Source: an uncultured Clostridiaceae bacterium
GTDB lineage: Bacteria; Bacillota; Clostridia; Clostridiales; Clostridiaceae
NCBI GenBank assembly: GCA_946405135.1
Contig: CAMJGD010000026.1
Coordinates: 1 to 34,009, forward strand
Reading direction: 5' to 3'
Length of the DNA stretch: 34,009 nt
In this document: positions 17,575 through 25,638 of the stretch, in pieces
Layout: each line of letters opens with the position of its first letter
How positions within the stretch are numbered: position 1 is the first letter of the stretch
Position numbers and translations under genes: made by a program
Notes under the pieces: model-generated
Seen by the model: the letters and a program-made list of their open reading frames with translations, nothing else
Told to the model about the DNA's origin: nothing
Databases searched by the model: none

Positions 17575-18261
17575 ATGGATAAAAAGTTAAAGATTAAGCT
17601 TGTTATATTTATTATTTTATCTGCTGTAGGAGTTTTCTTGATAGCTTATACAGGAGTAGAAAACAATATTAAATTAAAGCAGATAGAGGAAAACCAAACT
17701 TCACAAATAAAGTCACTAAAAGAAGAAAAAGAAAAACAAATTCAAATACAGCAAGAAGAAAAGGAAAAAGAAAATAAAACTAAGAGCATTAATCAAGCAG
17801 CTCTTTCAAATCTTTACAATAAAAAATATGAACAGGCCATAAAGCTATGTGAGGATGCCATAGAAGAAGATTCAAAGGATTATGAAGCTTATAATATAAA
17901 AGGTATCTCTCTTTGTTATTTAAAGCAGTTTAAACAGGGCATGGAAATGATAGATAAGTCTTTAGCCATAAGACCTGACTTTGGATTTGCAAGATTTAAT
18001 AAGGCGCTAGGTTATGAGCTTTGGGGCGAGTATGATAAAGCTTTAGAGTGGTATGATAAAGCTTTACAAGTAGAAAATTACGAATGGAGCTATTATGGTA
18101 AAGCATGCATATATGCTAAGCGAGGAGATTTGGATAATACCATAGCTAATCTTTCTAAAGCTATAGAGCTAAATCCTAAAATAAAAGATAAAGCAAGTGA
18201 AGATGCCTATTTTAATATAGTAAGAGAAAATAAAAAGTTTAATGAACTATTATCAAAATAA
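17575..18261 (+). CDS. Membrane-anchored TPR protein
   Basis: A 228-residue protein of unknown specific function. It has one N-terminal membrane helix (about residues 7-25), then a charged, glutamine/glutamate/lysine-rich coiled coil (about 33-70), then at least three tetratricopeptide-like repeats (about 75-205), for example YEAYNIKGISLCYLKQFKQG and FARFNKALGYELWGEYDKAL. Such proteins act as scaffolds. It begins 34 bases after citG with AAGGAG before the ATG and is followed by a terminator, so it may be the last gene of the glm-cit transcript. There is no evident link to glutamate fermentation. Confidence 0.8.
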   Translation: MDKKLKIKLVIFIILSAVGVFLIAYTGVENNIKLKQIEENQTSQIKSLKEEKEKQIQIQQEEKEKENKTKSINQAALSNLYNKKYEQAIKLCEDAIEEDSKDYEAYNIKGISLCYLKQFKQGMEMIDKSLAIRPDFGFARFNKALGYELWGEYDKALEWYDKALQVENYEWSYYGKACIYAKRGDLDNTIANLSKAIELNPKIKDKASEDAYFNIVRENKKFNELLSK

Positions 18262-18262
18262 A

Positions 18263-18325
18263 TATAAATAAATAAAAAAATAGCAAGTATAATGGATATG
18301 CTTGCTATTCTTTTATTTATATACT
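18263..18325. terminator. Two-way terminator between the TPR gene and the sigma-54 activator
   Basis: The core arms ATAGCAAG (18280-18287) and CTTGCTAT (18301-18308) pair, with A-rich sequence on the left and T-rich sequence on the right (AAATAAAAAA against TTCTTTTATTT) extending the stem. The symmetry gives a T run in both directions, fitting its place between converging genes. Confidence 0.8.
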
Positions 18326-20321
18326 AATTAATATTATATTTCTTACATTTAAGTGAAATAGTTCTATGGGTAAGGCCTAAAGCTTTGCCAGCTTTATTGT
18401 AGCTTTTATATTTCTCCATAGCTAAACGAATGATTTCCTTTTCATATTCTTCAAAGGGTAAAACCTCGCCATCCACTGTATTTATCAGCTGCTCCTGCTT
18501 AGTATAATTACTATTAATATAATAGGGCAAATCTTCCGAAGTAATTATTTTACCTTCGCATAGATTCATTGCTCTCTCAATTATATTTTCCAGCTCTCTT
18601 ATGTTACCAGGCCAATTGTATTCTTGAAGAAGCATCAAGCATTCTCCATCTATACCAATTATATTTTTATTAAGTTTGGAATTAAGCTTATTTACAAAGT
18701 GTTCCACCAATAAACTTATATCTTCTTTTCGATTTCGTAAAGGAGGGAGATGAATGGAAATTACATTTAATCTATAATATATGTCTTCTCTAAAAGTTTT
18801 TTCTTCTAGCATTTGTTCAAGGTTTCTATTAGTTGCAGCAATAACTCTAACATCAATTTTTTGAGGAGCAGTACCTCCTAAGCTTTCAATCTCTCTTTCT
18901 TGAAGTACTCTTAATAGCTTTACCTGCATAGATAGAGGCATGTCACCTATTTCATCTAAAAATATAGTGCCTTCATCAGCTATAGCAAATTTTCCGGGCT
19001 TACTCTTTATGGCACCAGTAAATGCACCTTTTTCATAACCAAACAATTCACTTTCTAAGAGATTTTCAGGAATAGCAGCACAGTTTACTTTTACAAAAGG
19101 TTTATCCTTTCTATCGCTGCTATTATGTATGGCTTTAGCAATCAGCTCTTTACCTGTTCCGCTTTCTCCTCTTATCAAAACCGTAGAGGTGCTTTGAGAA
19201 GCTTTTTCACACATATATAAAACTTCTTTTAAGGTACTGTTACATCCTATTATGTCATTAAAAGAAGAATTAAGTTTTGTATGTTTTATGAGTTCTTCTT
19301 TGTAATAGTTTAATTCTTCTTCGGATTTTTCTAATTTGCTTAAAAGATCTTTTATGTCATCTGCAGTTTTGTAGGTAGATATGACACCTTTGAACTCGTT
19401 ATCTATAAATATAGGTTCTACAGTAGCTATGATATCTATTCCCTGATTTTTACAGGCTATATCTTCTACCTTTTCCTTGCTTTCAAAAACTTTCATTCTT
19501 ATTCCGTTTGGAGAAACTTCTGCTAAATCTTTACCTATGATATCATTGCTCTTTACACCAAAATATTTTTCGTAGGCAGGATTTACATAACTTATCTTTC
19601 TATTTTCATCTATAAAACAGATTAGATCATGGGAGGTTTCTAGTATCTTTTTAAATTTCTCATTTAATTCCTTCATGCCTACGATTTCTGAAACATCCTG
19701 AAATACCCCTATGGCACCAATTATTTTATTTCCTGAATATATGGGACTCCTGTTTGCCATGGTTATATGATCATTAACATGCTGAATCTTTCCAAACTGT
19801 TTTTGTTTTGATACAATTATATTAGGTAAATCTGAATTAGGAATTATATCTTTAATATGTTTTCCTAGAATAGTCCTAGAGTTTTTATCTAAAAGTTTTA
19901 AAGCATATTCATTTATACTGGTAATATATGAATTTGCATCTATAACCACTATACCAATAGGAACATTTTGAATTATCTGTTCATTAGCTATAGTGCTTTC
20001 TTCAATTATGGCATCTATTTCATTCATTTGAGAGGTACTTGCAGCAAGTTCTTGACTTATGAAATGGCAAAGTTCATCTACAGCAGCTTTAGAATTTTTC
20101 TCCTCTGATTTGCAGCAGATGGATACCTTTTCATTCTGTTGAATCTTTAAAGATAATAGAGCCAACATACTTATAGCTATATATTCTCCAGAAGAATCTC
20201 TCTTTATATATAACTCGGTGCTATACTTAGACTTAAGTTCAGAAGCTTTATTTACCACCATAGCAGCAATTCTTGTATGGATTCCATTATGAACCGTTAC
20301 TTTTATTTCTTTTGAATACAT
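18324..20321 (-). CDS. Sigma-54-dependent activator with N-terminal HPr domain and two PAS domains
   Basis: A 665-residue enhancer-binding protein. Residues 1-90 are an HPr domain: GIHTR places a histidine at 15 and an arginine at 17, exactly as in free HPr, and Ser51 aligns with the regulatory serine. Two PAS domains follow (about 112-215 and 222-322). The AAA+ domain has Walker A GESGTGKE (385-392), the sigma-54 contact loop GAFTGA (432-437) and Walker B TIFLDEIG near 452. The C-terminus is a Fis/TyrR-like helix-turn-helix. I start at ATG 20321, with AAGGATGG upstream; an in-frame TTG at 20363 would lie in an operator. It faces ptsI, whose promoter is of sigma-54 type. Confidence 0.9.
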   Translation of the reverse strand: MYSKEIKVTVHNGIHTRIAAMVVNKASELKSKYSTELYIKRDSSGEYIAISMLALLSLKIQQNEKVSICCKSEEKNSKAAVDELCHFISQELAASTSQMNEIDAIIEESTIANEQIIQNVPIGIVVIDANSYITSINEYALKLLDKNSRTILGKHIKDIIPNSDLPNIIVSKQKQFGKIQHVNDHITMANRSPIYSGNKIIGAIGVFQDVSEIVGMKELNEKFKKILETSHDLICFIDENRKISYVNPAYEKYFGVKSNDIIGKDLAEVSPNGIRMKVFESKEKVEDIACKNQGIDIIATVEPIFIDNEFKGVISTYKTADDIKDLLSKLEKSEEELNYYKEELIKHTKLNSSFNDIIGCNSTLKEVLYMCEKASQSTSTVLIRGESGTGKELIAKAIHNSSDRKDKPFVKVNCAAIPENLLESELFGYEKGAFTGAIKSKPGKFAIADEGTIFLDEIGDMPLSMQVKLLRVLQEREIESLGGTAPQKIDVRVIAATNRNLEQMLEEKTFREDIYYRLNVISIHLPPLRNRKEDISLLVEHFVNKLNSKLNKNIIGIDGECLMLLQEYNWPGNIRELENIIERAMNLCEGKIITSEDLPYYINSNYTKQEQLINTVDGEVLPFEEYEKEIIRLAMEKYKSYNKAGKALGLTHRTISLKCKKYNIN

Positions 20322-20346
20322 TCCAATACCATCCTTACATATAAAG

Positions 20347-20363
20347 TTGATAAAATTTATCAA
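20347..20363. promoter_or_regulatory. Operator palindrome O1
   Basis: TTGATAAAATTTATCAA is a perfect 17-bp inverted repeat (TTGATAAA, A, TTTATCAA). It lies just upstream of the activator gene, in the expected early transcribed region of the minus-strand promoter. Confidence 0.7.
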
Positions 20364-20371
20364 AAACCTAT

Positions 20372-20401
20372 AATAGCATGATAAATTTTATCAACACAAT
20401 A
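20372..20401 (-). promoter_or_regulatory. Sigma-A-like promoter of the HPr-sigma-54 activator gene
   Basis: Read on the minus strand, TTGTGT (-35) is followed after 18 bases by TATTAT (-10), with a TG two bases before the -10 box (extended -10). The spacer is filled by palindrome O2, so binding there would occlude RNA polymerase. Confidence 0.5.
20379..20393. promoter_or_regulatory. Operator palindrome O2
   Basis: TGATAAATTTTATCA is a perfect 15-bp inverted repeat with the same half-site as O1. The O1 and O2 centres are 31 bp apart, close to three helical turns. Confidence 0.7.
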
Positions 20402-20602
20402 ATACTATATTAAATTGTATAAATCCAGTTATTTTATGTAATAAATATTATAATAAAGCAATTAATGAGTTAATTAAGATTTATAAAGATAATTTTTCAC
20501 GGTAGGATTACTATAACATTACAGATTATTCAAATATTTGGTATGCTTTACAACTTTAAAGTAATATAATTAAAATTTCTTTTATGAATAAGAAAGTGGA
20601 GG

Positions 20603-20619
20603 TTGATAAAAAATATCAA
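20603..20619. promoter_or_regulatory. Palindrome O3, probable upstream activator site for ptsI
   Basis: TTGATAAAAAATATCAA has arms TTGATA and TATCAA with a 5-base spacer, the same outer half-sites and spacing as O1. It ends 84 bases before the -24 element of the ptsI promoter, the usual distance for a sigma-54 enhancer. Confidence 0.65.
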
Positions 20620-20703
20620 TGAATACATAAAAAAAATATATTATATCTATCAGGTTACCACGAACATTAGCTTAATTAGGCATATTTAGCTTTTAAGAGA
20701 ATG

Positions 20704-20720
20704 TTGGCATAGAAATTGCT
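20704..20720 (+). promoter_or_regulatory. Sigma-54 (-24/-12) promoter of ptsI
   Basis: TTGGCATAGAAATTGCT matches the consensus TGGCAY-N5-TTGCW, with the invariant GG and GC separated by 10 bases. Transcription should start near 20731, about 53 bases before ptsI. Confidence 0.85.
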
Positions 20721-20783
20721 ACTATATATGTATAGGTGTTTTAATGAAGTATAAAAGATTTTATATAAATAGGAGGAAATAGG

Positions 20784-22400
20784 ATGAAAAAAGGTATTGC
20801 TGCATCAAAAGGTTATGCCATAGGACATGTATTTATAAAGGAAAATGCAGAAGTAGTGATAACAGATAAAAAAATAGAAGATATTAAAGCGGAAAAAGAA
20901 AAACTACATAAAGCCATAACTGAATCAAGACTTCAAATTTCAAAAATCAAGGAAAAAGCTATAGCTGAAATAGGAGAAGAAAAAGCGGCAGTATTCGATA
21001 GCCATATTATGCTTTTAGATGATCCTGAATTCACTGGTGCTATGGAAATGGAAATAGAAAATAATAGCATAAATGTAGAAAAGGCTGTAGAAACCATAGC
21101 TCATAACTTTCTAGCTATATTTGAATCTATGGAAGATGAATATATGAGAGAAAGGGCAGCAGATATTAAGGATGTATCCAATAGAATAATATTGAATTTA
21201 ACAGGAAAGATGAAGGGATTAGATATAACTGATAATGACACAATAGTGGTAGCCCATGATTTAACTCCTTCAGACACTGCCCAGCTTGATAAGGATAAAG
21301 TTATAGCATTTCTTACCAACATAGGTGGAAGAACTTCTCATAGTGCTATAATGGCAAGAACTTTAGAAATACCAGCAGTAGTGGGACTAAATGATATAAC
21401 AGATTGTGTTAAAAATGGAGATTTAGCTATAGTAGATGGTGTAGAAGGTGTAGTTATAATAGACCCAGATCAGGCTACTCTAGATGAATATAGAAAAAGA
21501 AAAGAAAATTATGAAAAAGAAATGAAAGAGCTTAAAACTTTAATAAGTGTAAAGGCGCATACTAAATCAGGAAAAAGAGTTGAAGTGGCTGGAAATATTG
21601 GAAAGGCGCAAGATGTTCATAAAGTCATAGAAAATGGCGCTGATGCTATAGGATTATTTAGAACAGAGTTTTTATATATGGATAGAGATAACATGCCTTC
21701 AGAAGAAGAACAATTTGAATCTTATAAATACGTACTTGAAAATATGGAAGGAAAGCCAGTGGTTATAAGAACTCTTGACATTGGTGGCGACAAGAAGTTA
21801 TCCTATTTACCAATGCCAGAAGAGATGAACCCTTTCCTTGGTTATAGAGCTATAAGATTATGTCTTGATAGAAAAGACATATTTAAAATACAGTTAAGAG
21901 CATTATTAAGAGCATCTATCCATGGAAACTTAAAAGTTATGTTTCCTATGATATCTTCTCTTGATGAGTTTATTCAGGCTAAAGCCGTTGTAGATGAGTG
22001 TAAAGAAGAACTTAGAAACGAAGGCATAGAATATAGTGAAAATATAGAATTTGGTATAATGGTTGAAATACCTGCAGCCGCTGTATGTGCTGAAGAGCTA
22101 GCAAAACATGTAGATTTCTTCTCCATAGGCACTAATGACTTGATACAGTATACTTTAGCTGCAGATAGAATGAGTGAAAAAGTATCTTACCTTTACAATC
22201 CGATGCATCCAGCAGTTTTAAGATTGATAAAGATGACTATAGAAGGTGCACATAAAGCAGGAAAATGGTGCGGTATGTGTGGTGAAATGGCTGGAGATGA
22301 AAATGCTATACCAACTTTGGTAGAGTATGGACTTGATGAATTCTCTATGAGTGCATCATCCATATTAAGAGCAAAACAAATTATAATTAATCAAGATTAA
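20784..22400 (+). CDS. ptsI: PTS Enzyme I (phosphoenolpyruvate-protein phosphotransferase)
   Basis: Enzyme I takes phosphate from phosphoenolpyruvate onto a histidine and passes it to HPr. At 538 residues it is somewhat shorter than the typical 570. The active histidine is His186 in GGRTSHSAIMAR. The PEP-binding barrel shows GLFRTEFLYM near residue 291, RTLDIGGDK near 330, FSIGTNDLIQYTLAADR near 448, and the catalytic cysteine in GMCGEMAG near 498. AGGAGGAAATAGG precedes the ATG. Monocistronic, with terminators after it. No ptsH gene lies next to it; instead a divergent regulator contains an HPr domain. Sigma-54 control of ptsI is unusual. Confidence 0.95.
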   Translation: MKKGIAASKGYAIGHVFIKENAEVVITDKKIEDIKAEKEKLHKAITESRLQISKIKEKAIAEIGEEKAAVFDSHIMLLDDPEFTGAMEMEIENNSINVEKAVETIAHNFLAIFESMEDEYMRERAADIKDVSNRIILNLTGKMKGLDITDNDTIVVAHDLTPSDTAQLDKDKVIAFLTNIGGRTSHSAIMARTLEIPAVVGLNDITDCVKNGDLAIVDGVEGVVIIDPDQATLDEYRKRKENYEKEMKELKTLISVKAHTKSGKRVEVAGNIGKAQDVHKVIENGADAIGLFRTEFLYMDRDNMPSEEEQFESYKYVLENMEGKPVVIRTLDIGGDKKLSYLPMPEEMNPFLGYRAIRLCLDRKDIFKIQLRALLRASIHGNLKVMFPMISSLDEFIQAKAVVDECKEELRNEGIEYSENIEFGIMVEIPAAAVCAEELAKHVDFFSIGTNDLIQYTLAADRMSEKVSYLYNPMHPAVLRLIKMTIEGAHKAGKWCGMCGEMAGDENAIPTLVEYGLDEFSMSASSILRAKQIIINQD

Positions 22401-22431
22401 TATTTTCTCAAAATACATTCCTAAATTATGA

Positions 22432-22456
22432 AGAACCTTCTATTTAAGTAGGTTCT
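22432..22456 (+). terminator. First hairpin after ptsI
   Basis: The arms AGAACCT (22432-22438) and AGGTTCT (22450-22456) pair over 7 bp. There is no T run directly after it; it abuts the stronger terminator at 22457. Confidence 0.55.
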
Positions 22457-22489
22457 AAGTCACAGATATAAATTCTGTGACTTTTTTTT
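22457..22489 (+). terminator. Rho-independent terminator of ptsI
   Basis: The arms AAGTCACAG (22457-22465) and CTGTGACTT (22475-22483) form a 9-bp stem followed by eight T. Confidence 0.92.
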
Positions 22490-22577
22490 ATTAAAAGTGT
22501 GACTACTCACTATAAAAATCGTATATAATATTGAACATGGAATATACGTCCACTATGCATAGAGGGGTGTGTGAGTT

Positions 22578-23135
22578 TTGGATGAAGATTTGAAATTGAT
22601 TAAAGAAATTCTAAATGGTAATATAGATAGCTTTAATATATTAGTTAATAAATATGAGTTATATATATTAAAATTTGTTTATAACATGATAAGAGATAGA
22701 GAGGCTGCAGAAGACATAACTCAAGAGGTTTTTATTACGGTATATAATAAGCTTTATATGTATAATTCAAAATATAAGTTTTCCAATTGGATATTGCAGA
22801 TAGCAAGAAATAAATGTATAGACTATATAAGAAAATACAAAAGGGTATATGAAGCTAATTTAGAAGATGTAAAAGATTTGGTTTCAAAAGAACCATCACC
22901 AGAGCAAAGCATGGAATTTAAGGAAACAAAAGCTATAGTAGAAAATTATATAGAAAGTTTAAATGAAATAGATAAGCAGATAATAATATTAAGATATACT
23001 GATGAACTCACATTTTTAGACATAGCAGAAGTACTTAATATGAGTGAATCAGCAGTTAAAAGGAGATATTATAAAGCCAGGGATAAATTTAAGGTTTCTA
23101 TTATTAATAACAAAGATAATGTGAAAGGAGTGTAA
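22578..23135 (+). CDS. ECF-family RNA polymerase sigma factor
   Basis: A 185-residue sigma-70-family factor of the extracytoplasmic-function type. Region 2 covers about residues 18-85, with the DITQEVFITVYNKL core-binding segment and WILQIARNKCIDYIRK near 67. Region 4 covers about 125-180, with IIILRYTDELTFLDIAEVL and the helix-turn-helix SESAVKRRYYKAR. The start is TTG 22578, 9 bases after AGGGGTG; no in-frame ATG is suitable. The next gene, 4 bases downstream, encodes a zinc-finger membrane protein that is its likely anti-sigma factor. The signal it responds to is not evident. Confidence 0.92.
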   Translation: MDEDLKLIKEILNGNIDSFNILVNKYELYILKFVYNMIRDREAAEDITQEVFITVYNKLYMYNSKYKFSNWILQIARNKCIDYIRKYKRVYEANLEDVKDLVSKEPSPEQSMEFKETKAIVENYIESLNEIDKQIIILRYTDELTFLDIAEVLNMSESAVKRRYYKARDKFKVSIINNKDNVKGV

Positions 23136-23139
23136 ATTT

Positions 23140-24507
23140 ATGAATTGTGGTACTTTCAAGAAAAGGCTTGATGATTATGTAGAAGATAATTTGTATAATG
23201 ACATGCGTGAAGCTATGGAAGAACACATAAGTACATGTAACAATTGTAAAAAAGCTTACGAAGAAGCCATGACTATAGAAAAAATGCTTAAGGATTCATT
23301 AAATGTAAGTCCAGACATGTTTAGAAGTTCCAGGACAGATATAATAAAATCTATAGATAAAAACAGATACTCTAAGAATATAGTTTCAAAGTTAAAATAT
23401 CACTTTTGTAAATATGGGATTATATATATGACTTCTGCAGCTGTAGTTATATTTGTAACCTTTATATCACCTTATATTTTAAATAGAATAAAAACAAACA
23501 ATTTGCAAAATCAATTGGCAGAGATGAATAGTGTATCTAGAGACAAAGCCAGTGCTTCTCTTTCTGAAACTAAAGGAAAGGAAGATGCTGCAAAAGATAA
23601 AGAGGTAATCAATAGTTTTTACAGAGACGAATTAAAGATAAGAACTACTTATTCACCTGTTTTTGAGAAGCAAGATTTAAATTATAAAGAGGAACCTGCT
23701 TTTGCAAATTCTTGGAAGGAATCTAAAAACAAAATATTTGCTGCATGCATCGAAGGAAAAGGACCTGAGGTTATAGAAGAAGGTATAGGGAGTATAGTAG
23801 TAAAGGATAATGATAAGAAGCAGGCATGGAAGTTTTCTATTATAAATGAAAAAGATAAGCAAAATAGTCCTTTGTTTGTGGAATGGGCGGACAATAACAA
23901 ACTTTTTGTTATTGTTGGATTAGGTTACGGAACAGTTACTCGAGGTGGTAATGTTTATGTGTTAAATGTAGACACAGGAAAAACCAGCCTTGTTTATGAA
24001 ACAAAAAATGAAAAAGAACAGGTTGCATCTGTTTATAACAAGAATAATGCACTTCAATTAAATTTAGTTGTCTATGAAGATAGCAAGATGAATGCATATC
24101 ATGAGGAATCAAAAACTATAAAATATGAAGATGTAACAAATAGCAAAGAAAATAATATAGAAACAATTTATGCTCTTCAAGATAGTATAAATTCCAAAAG
24201 ATATGCTGAAGCATTAAATAACTTCAGCCAGGATTTAAAAAATAATTATAATAGTGTATTGGGAAATATGGAATCCATAAAATCTATGGATATTAAAAAA
24301 ATTATAGATATAACAGATACTTCTCTATTAAAAAATGAAAATTTTGCTGATTTTAAAATTTATTGTATAGAAGTTAATTATAATCTAGATAAGGATGCTA
24401 ATTCTAAATTAAAAAATGGCATTTGTTATCATAGATTCATACTAGAAAAGCAGAACAAGGACTCAAATTGGAAAATTATAGATATATTAACTCCCCCTCA
24501 AAACTAA
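23140..24507 (+). CDS. Membrane anti-sigma factor with zinc-binding domain and outer sensor region
   Basis: A 455-residue single-pass protein. The N-terminal cytoplasmic part has the ZAS zinc motif H29-x3-C33-x2-C36, which holds ECF sigma factors inactive. A membrane helix lies at about residues 93-114. The outer part (about 150-320) resembles DUF4652, with SPLFVEWADNNKLFVIVGLGY and a beta-propeller-like VYVLNVDTGKTSLVYE. The C-terminal 110 residues resemble DUF4829. The ribosome site overlaps the end of the sigma gene, so the two are coupled. Pairing with the sigma factor is inferred from adjacency and the zinc motif; the DUF names are from memory of their motifs. Confidence 0.85.
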   Translation: MNCGTFKKRLDDYVEDNLYNDMREAMEEHISTCNNCKKAYEEAMTIEKMLKDSLNVSPDMFRSSRTDIIKSIDKNRYSKNIVSKLKYHFCKYGIIYMTSAAVVIFVTFISPYILNRIKTNNLQNQLAEMNSVSRDKASASLSETKGKEDAAKDKEVINSFYRDELKIRTTYSPVFEKQDLNYKEEPAFANSWKESKNKIFAACIEGKGPEVIEEGIGSIVVKDNDKKQAWKFSIINEKDKQNSPLFVEWADNNKLFVIVGLGYGTVTRGGNVYVLNVDTGKTSLVYETKNEKEQVASVYNKNNALQLNLVVYEDSKMNAYHEESKTIKYEDVTNSKENNIETIYALQDSINSKRYAEALNNFSQDLKNNYNSVLGNMESIKSMDIKKIIDITDTSLLKNENFADFKIYCIEVNYNLDKDANSKLKNGICYHRFILEKQNKDSNWKIIDILTPPQN

Positions 24508-24591
24508 CCTTGATATCATATTACTACACTAGGTAATTTAATTGGTTACAAATTTATTAAAGTTTGTTAACTATATAGTTAATAATAAATT

Positions 24592-24623
24592 AAAGCTTGC
24601 AAAAAACATTGCAAGCTTTTTTA
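24592..24623 (+). terminator. Terminator of the sigma/anti-sigma operon
   Basis: The arms AAAGCTTGCA (24592-24601) and TGCAAGCTTT (24610-24619) form a 10-bp stem followed by TTTT. It separates the sigma operon from the cohesin-Rhs pair. Confidence 0.9.
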
Positions 24624-24692
24624 TTATGACAAAATTTGAGTGACACATGATACATTAAAAAACAAAATTGTATATATATATTATGGTAAACA

Positions 24693-24701
24693 TGCTATAA
24701 T
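24693..24701 (+). promoter_or_regulatory. Extended -10 promoter before the cohesin gene
   Basis: TGCTATAAT combines the TG extension with a perfect TATAAT (24696-24701). No good -35 box sits at 16-18 bases; TTGTAT at 24668 is 22 bases away. Extended -10 promoters can do without a -35 box. Confidence 0.5.
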
Positions 24702-24752
24702 ATACATAAAATATGCATTTTATACATAAAAGGGGGTAAAAATTATATATTT

Positions 24753-25610
24753 ATGAAAAAATTTTTAACATATGTATTGGTAATTATTTTATTATTTTGT
24801 TTTAATAGTAAAGCGATGGCAGAAGAAATATCAACAGACATTAAAGTAAATGGTGAAATAAGAAAAGGTAATAATTTGGAAATATTGATAGATTTAAAAG
24901 GTGTAGAGAGACTTTATGCAGGGGATATGGAATTTAATTATGATGCAGGTTTATTAAAAGTAAACTCATTAAGGGTAGGGGAATTAATTAGTTCTAGTAA
25001 CATTAACAAAACGGAAATTTGTAAAGATATAGACAACGTTAATGGAAAAGTTCGATATAAGTTTACCTGTCTAGGTAAGGCTAATGGGTATTTTGGAAGA
25101 GGAACCTTTATAGCCATAAATGCGGAATTAATTAAAGAAGGTAAAGTTGTAATTGATAAGAAAAAATTAAAGCTAGAACTCTATGAAAGAACAGAATCAA
25201 ATGAAATAAAAGAAATAGCTTACAAATTAACAAACTTTGAAAAGGATATCAAAAAAGAAAGTGCAGCAGATGAATTTAAAGATAATAAAGATAATAATAT
25301 TAGTTTGAAAAATGTACAAGGCTCTGAAAAAACAAAAAAAGAATTACATTCAAATGATAAAGAAGATTTAATTGAAAAGAAAGAAGATTTAACTGAAAAG
25401 AAAAAAGGTAATATTAAAAGTAATCAAAGTAATGATAAGAGTATAAATGAGAATAAAGCAAAGGATAGTAATAATTTAAGTGAAAAGGACACAAAAATAA
25501 ATTATATTAAAGAACAAAAGAGATTTTGGATTTATGGAATTATAGGAATCTCTCTTTTAATTTTTTTAATATTGATTAGAAAGTTTTATAGGAAAAAGAA
25601 AAGTAATTAA
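24753..25610 (+). CDS. Membrane-anchored cohesin-domain protein
   Basis: A 285-residue surface protein. A signal peptide ends near AMA (residue 23). Residues about 25-165 look like a cohesin domain, the partner of dockerins in cellulosomes: the LKGVERLYAGDMEFNYDAGLL pattern, then RVGEL, then GTFIAINAELIKEG with hydrophobic strands. A lysine- and glutamate-rich linker (about 165-255) follows, with a tandem DLIEKKEDLTEKK repeat, then a membrane helix (258-275) and a basic tail. There is no LPXTG sorting signal. The ribosome site AGGGGG is 16 bases from the ATG, longer than normal. It probably shares a transcript with the Rhs gene 28 bases downstream, and is a candidate tether for it. Confidence 0.8.
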   Translation: MKKFLTYVLVIILLFCFNSKAMAEEISTDIKVNGEIRKGNNLEILIDLKGVERLYAGDMEFNYDAGLLKVNSLRVGELISSSNINKTEICKDIDNVNGKVRYKFTCLGKANGYFGRGTFIAINAELIKEGKVVIDKKKLKLELYERTESNEIKEIAYKLTNFEKDIKKESAADEFKDNKDNNISLKNVQGSEKTKKELHSNDKEDLIEKKEDLTEKKKGNIKSNQSNDKSINENKAKDSNNLSEKDTKINYIKEQKRFWIYGIIGISLLIFLILIRKFYRKKKSN

Positions 25611-25638
25611 ATTTTATTACTAAAGTGGGGTAAAGAGA

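Larger units (their letters stand above)
20322..20783. other. Divergent regulatory region between the activator and ptsI
   Basis: About 460 bases without a convincing gene. It holds three copies of one palindrome (20347-20363, 20379-20393, 20603-20619), a minus-strand sigma-A-like promoter and the plus-strand -24/-12 promoter. The stretch 20400-20600 is AT-rich and shows nothing I can name. A 12-codon reading frame at 20744-20782 ends one base before ptsI but is probably fortuitous. Confidence 0.6.

Noticed and set aside
20547-20570. A sigma-A promoter (TTTACA and TATAAT) before ptsI
   Set aside because: The two boxes are separated by only 12 bases, too short for RNA polymerase.
20744-20782. 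A 12-residue basic leader peptide ending one base before ptsI
   Set aside because: It overlaps the ptsI ribosome site and has no distinctive codon pattern; chance is the simplest explanation.
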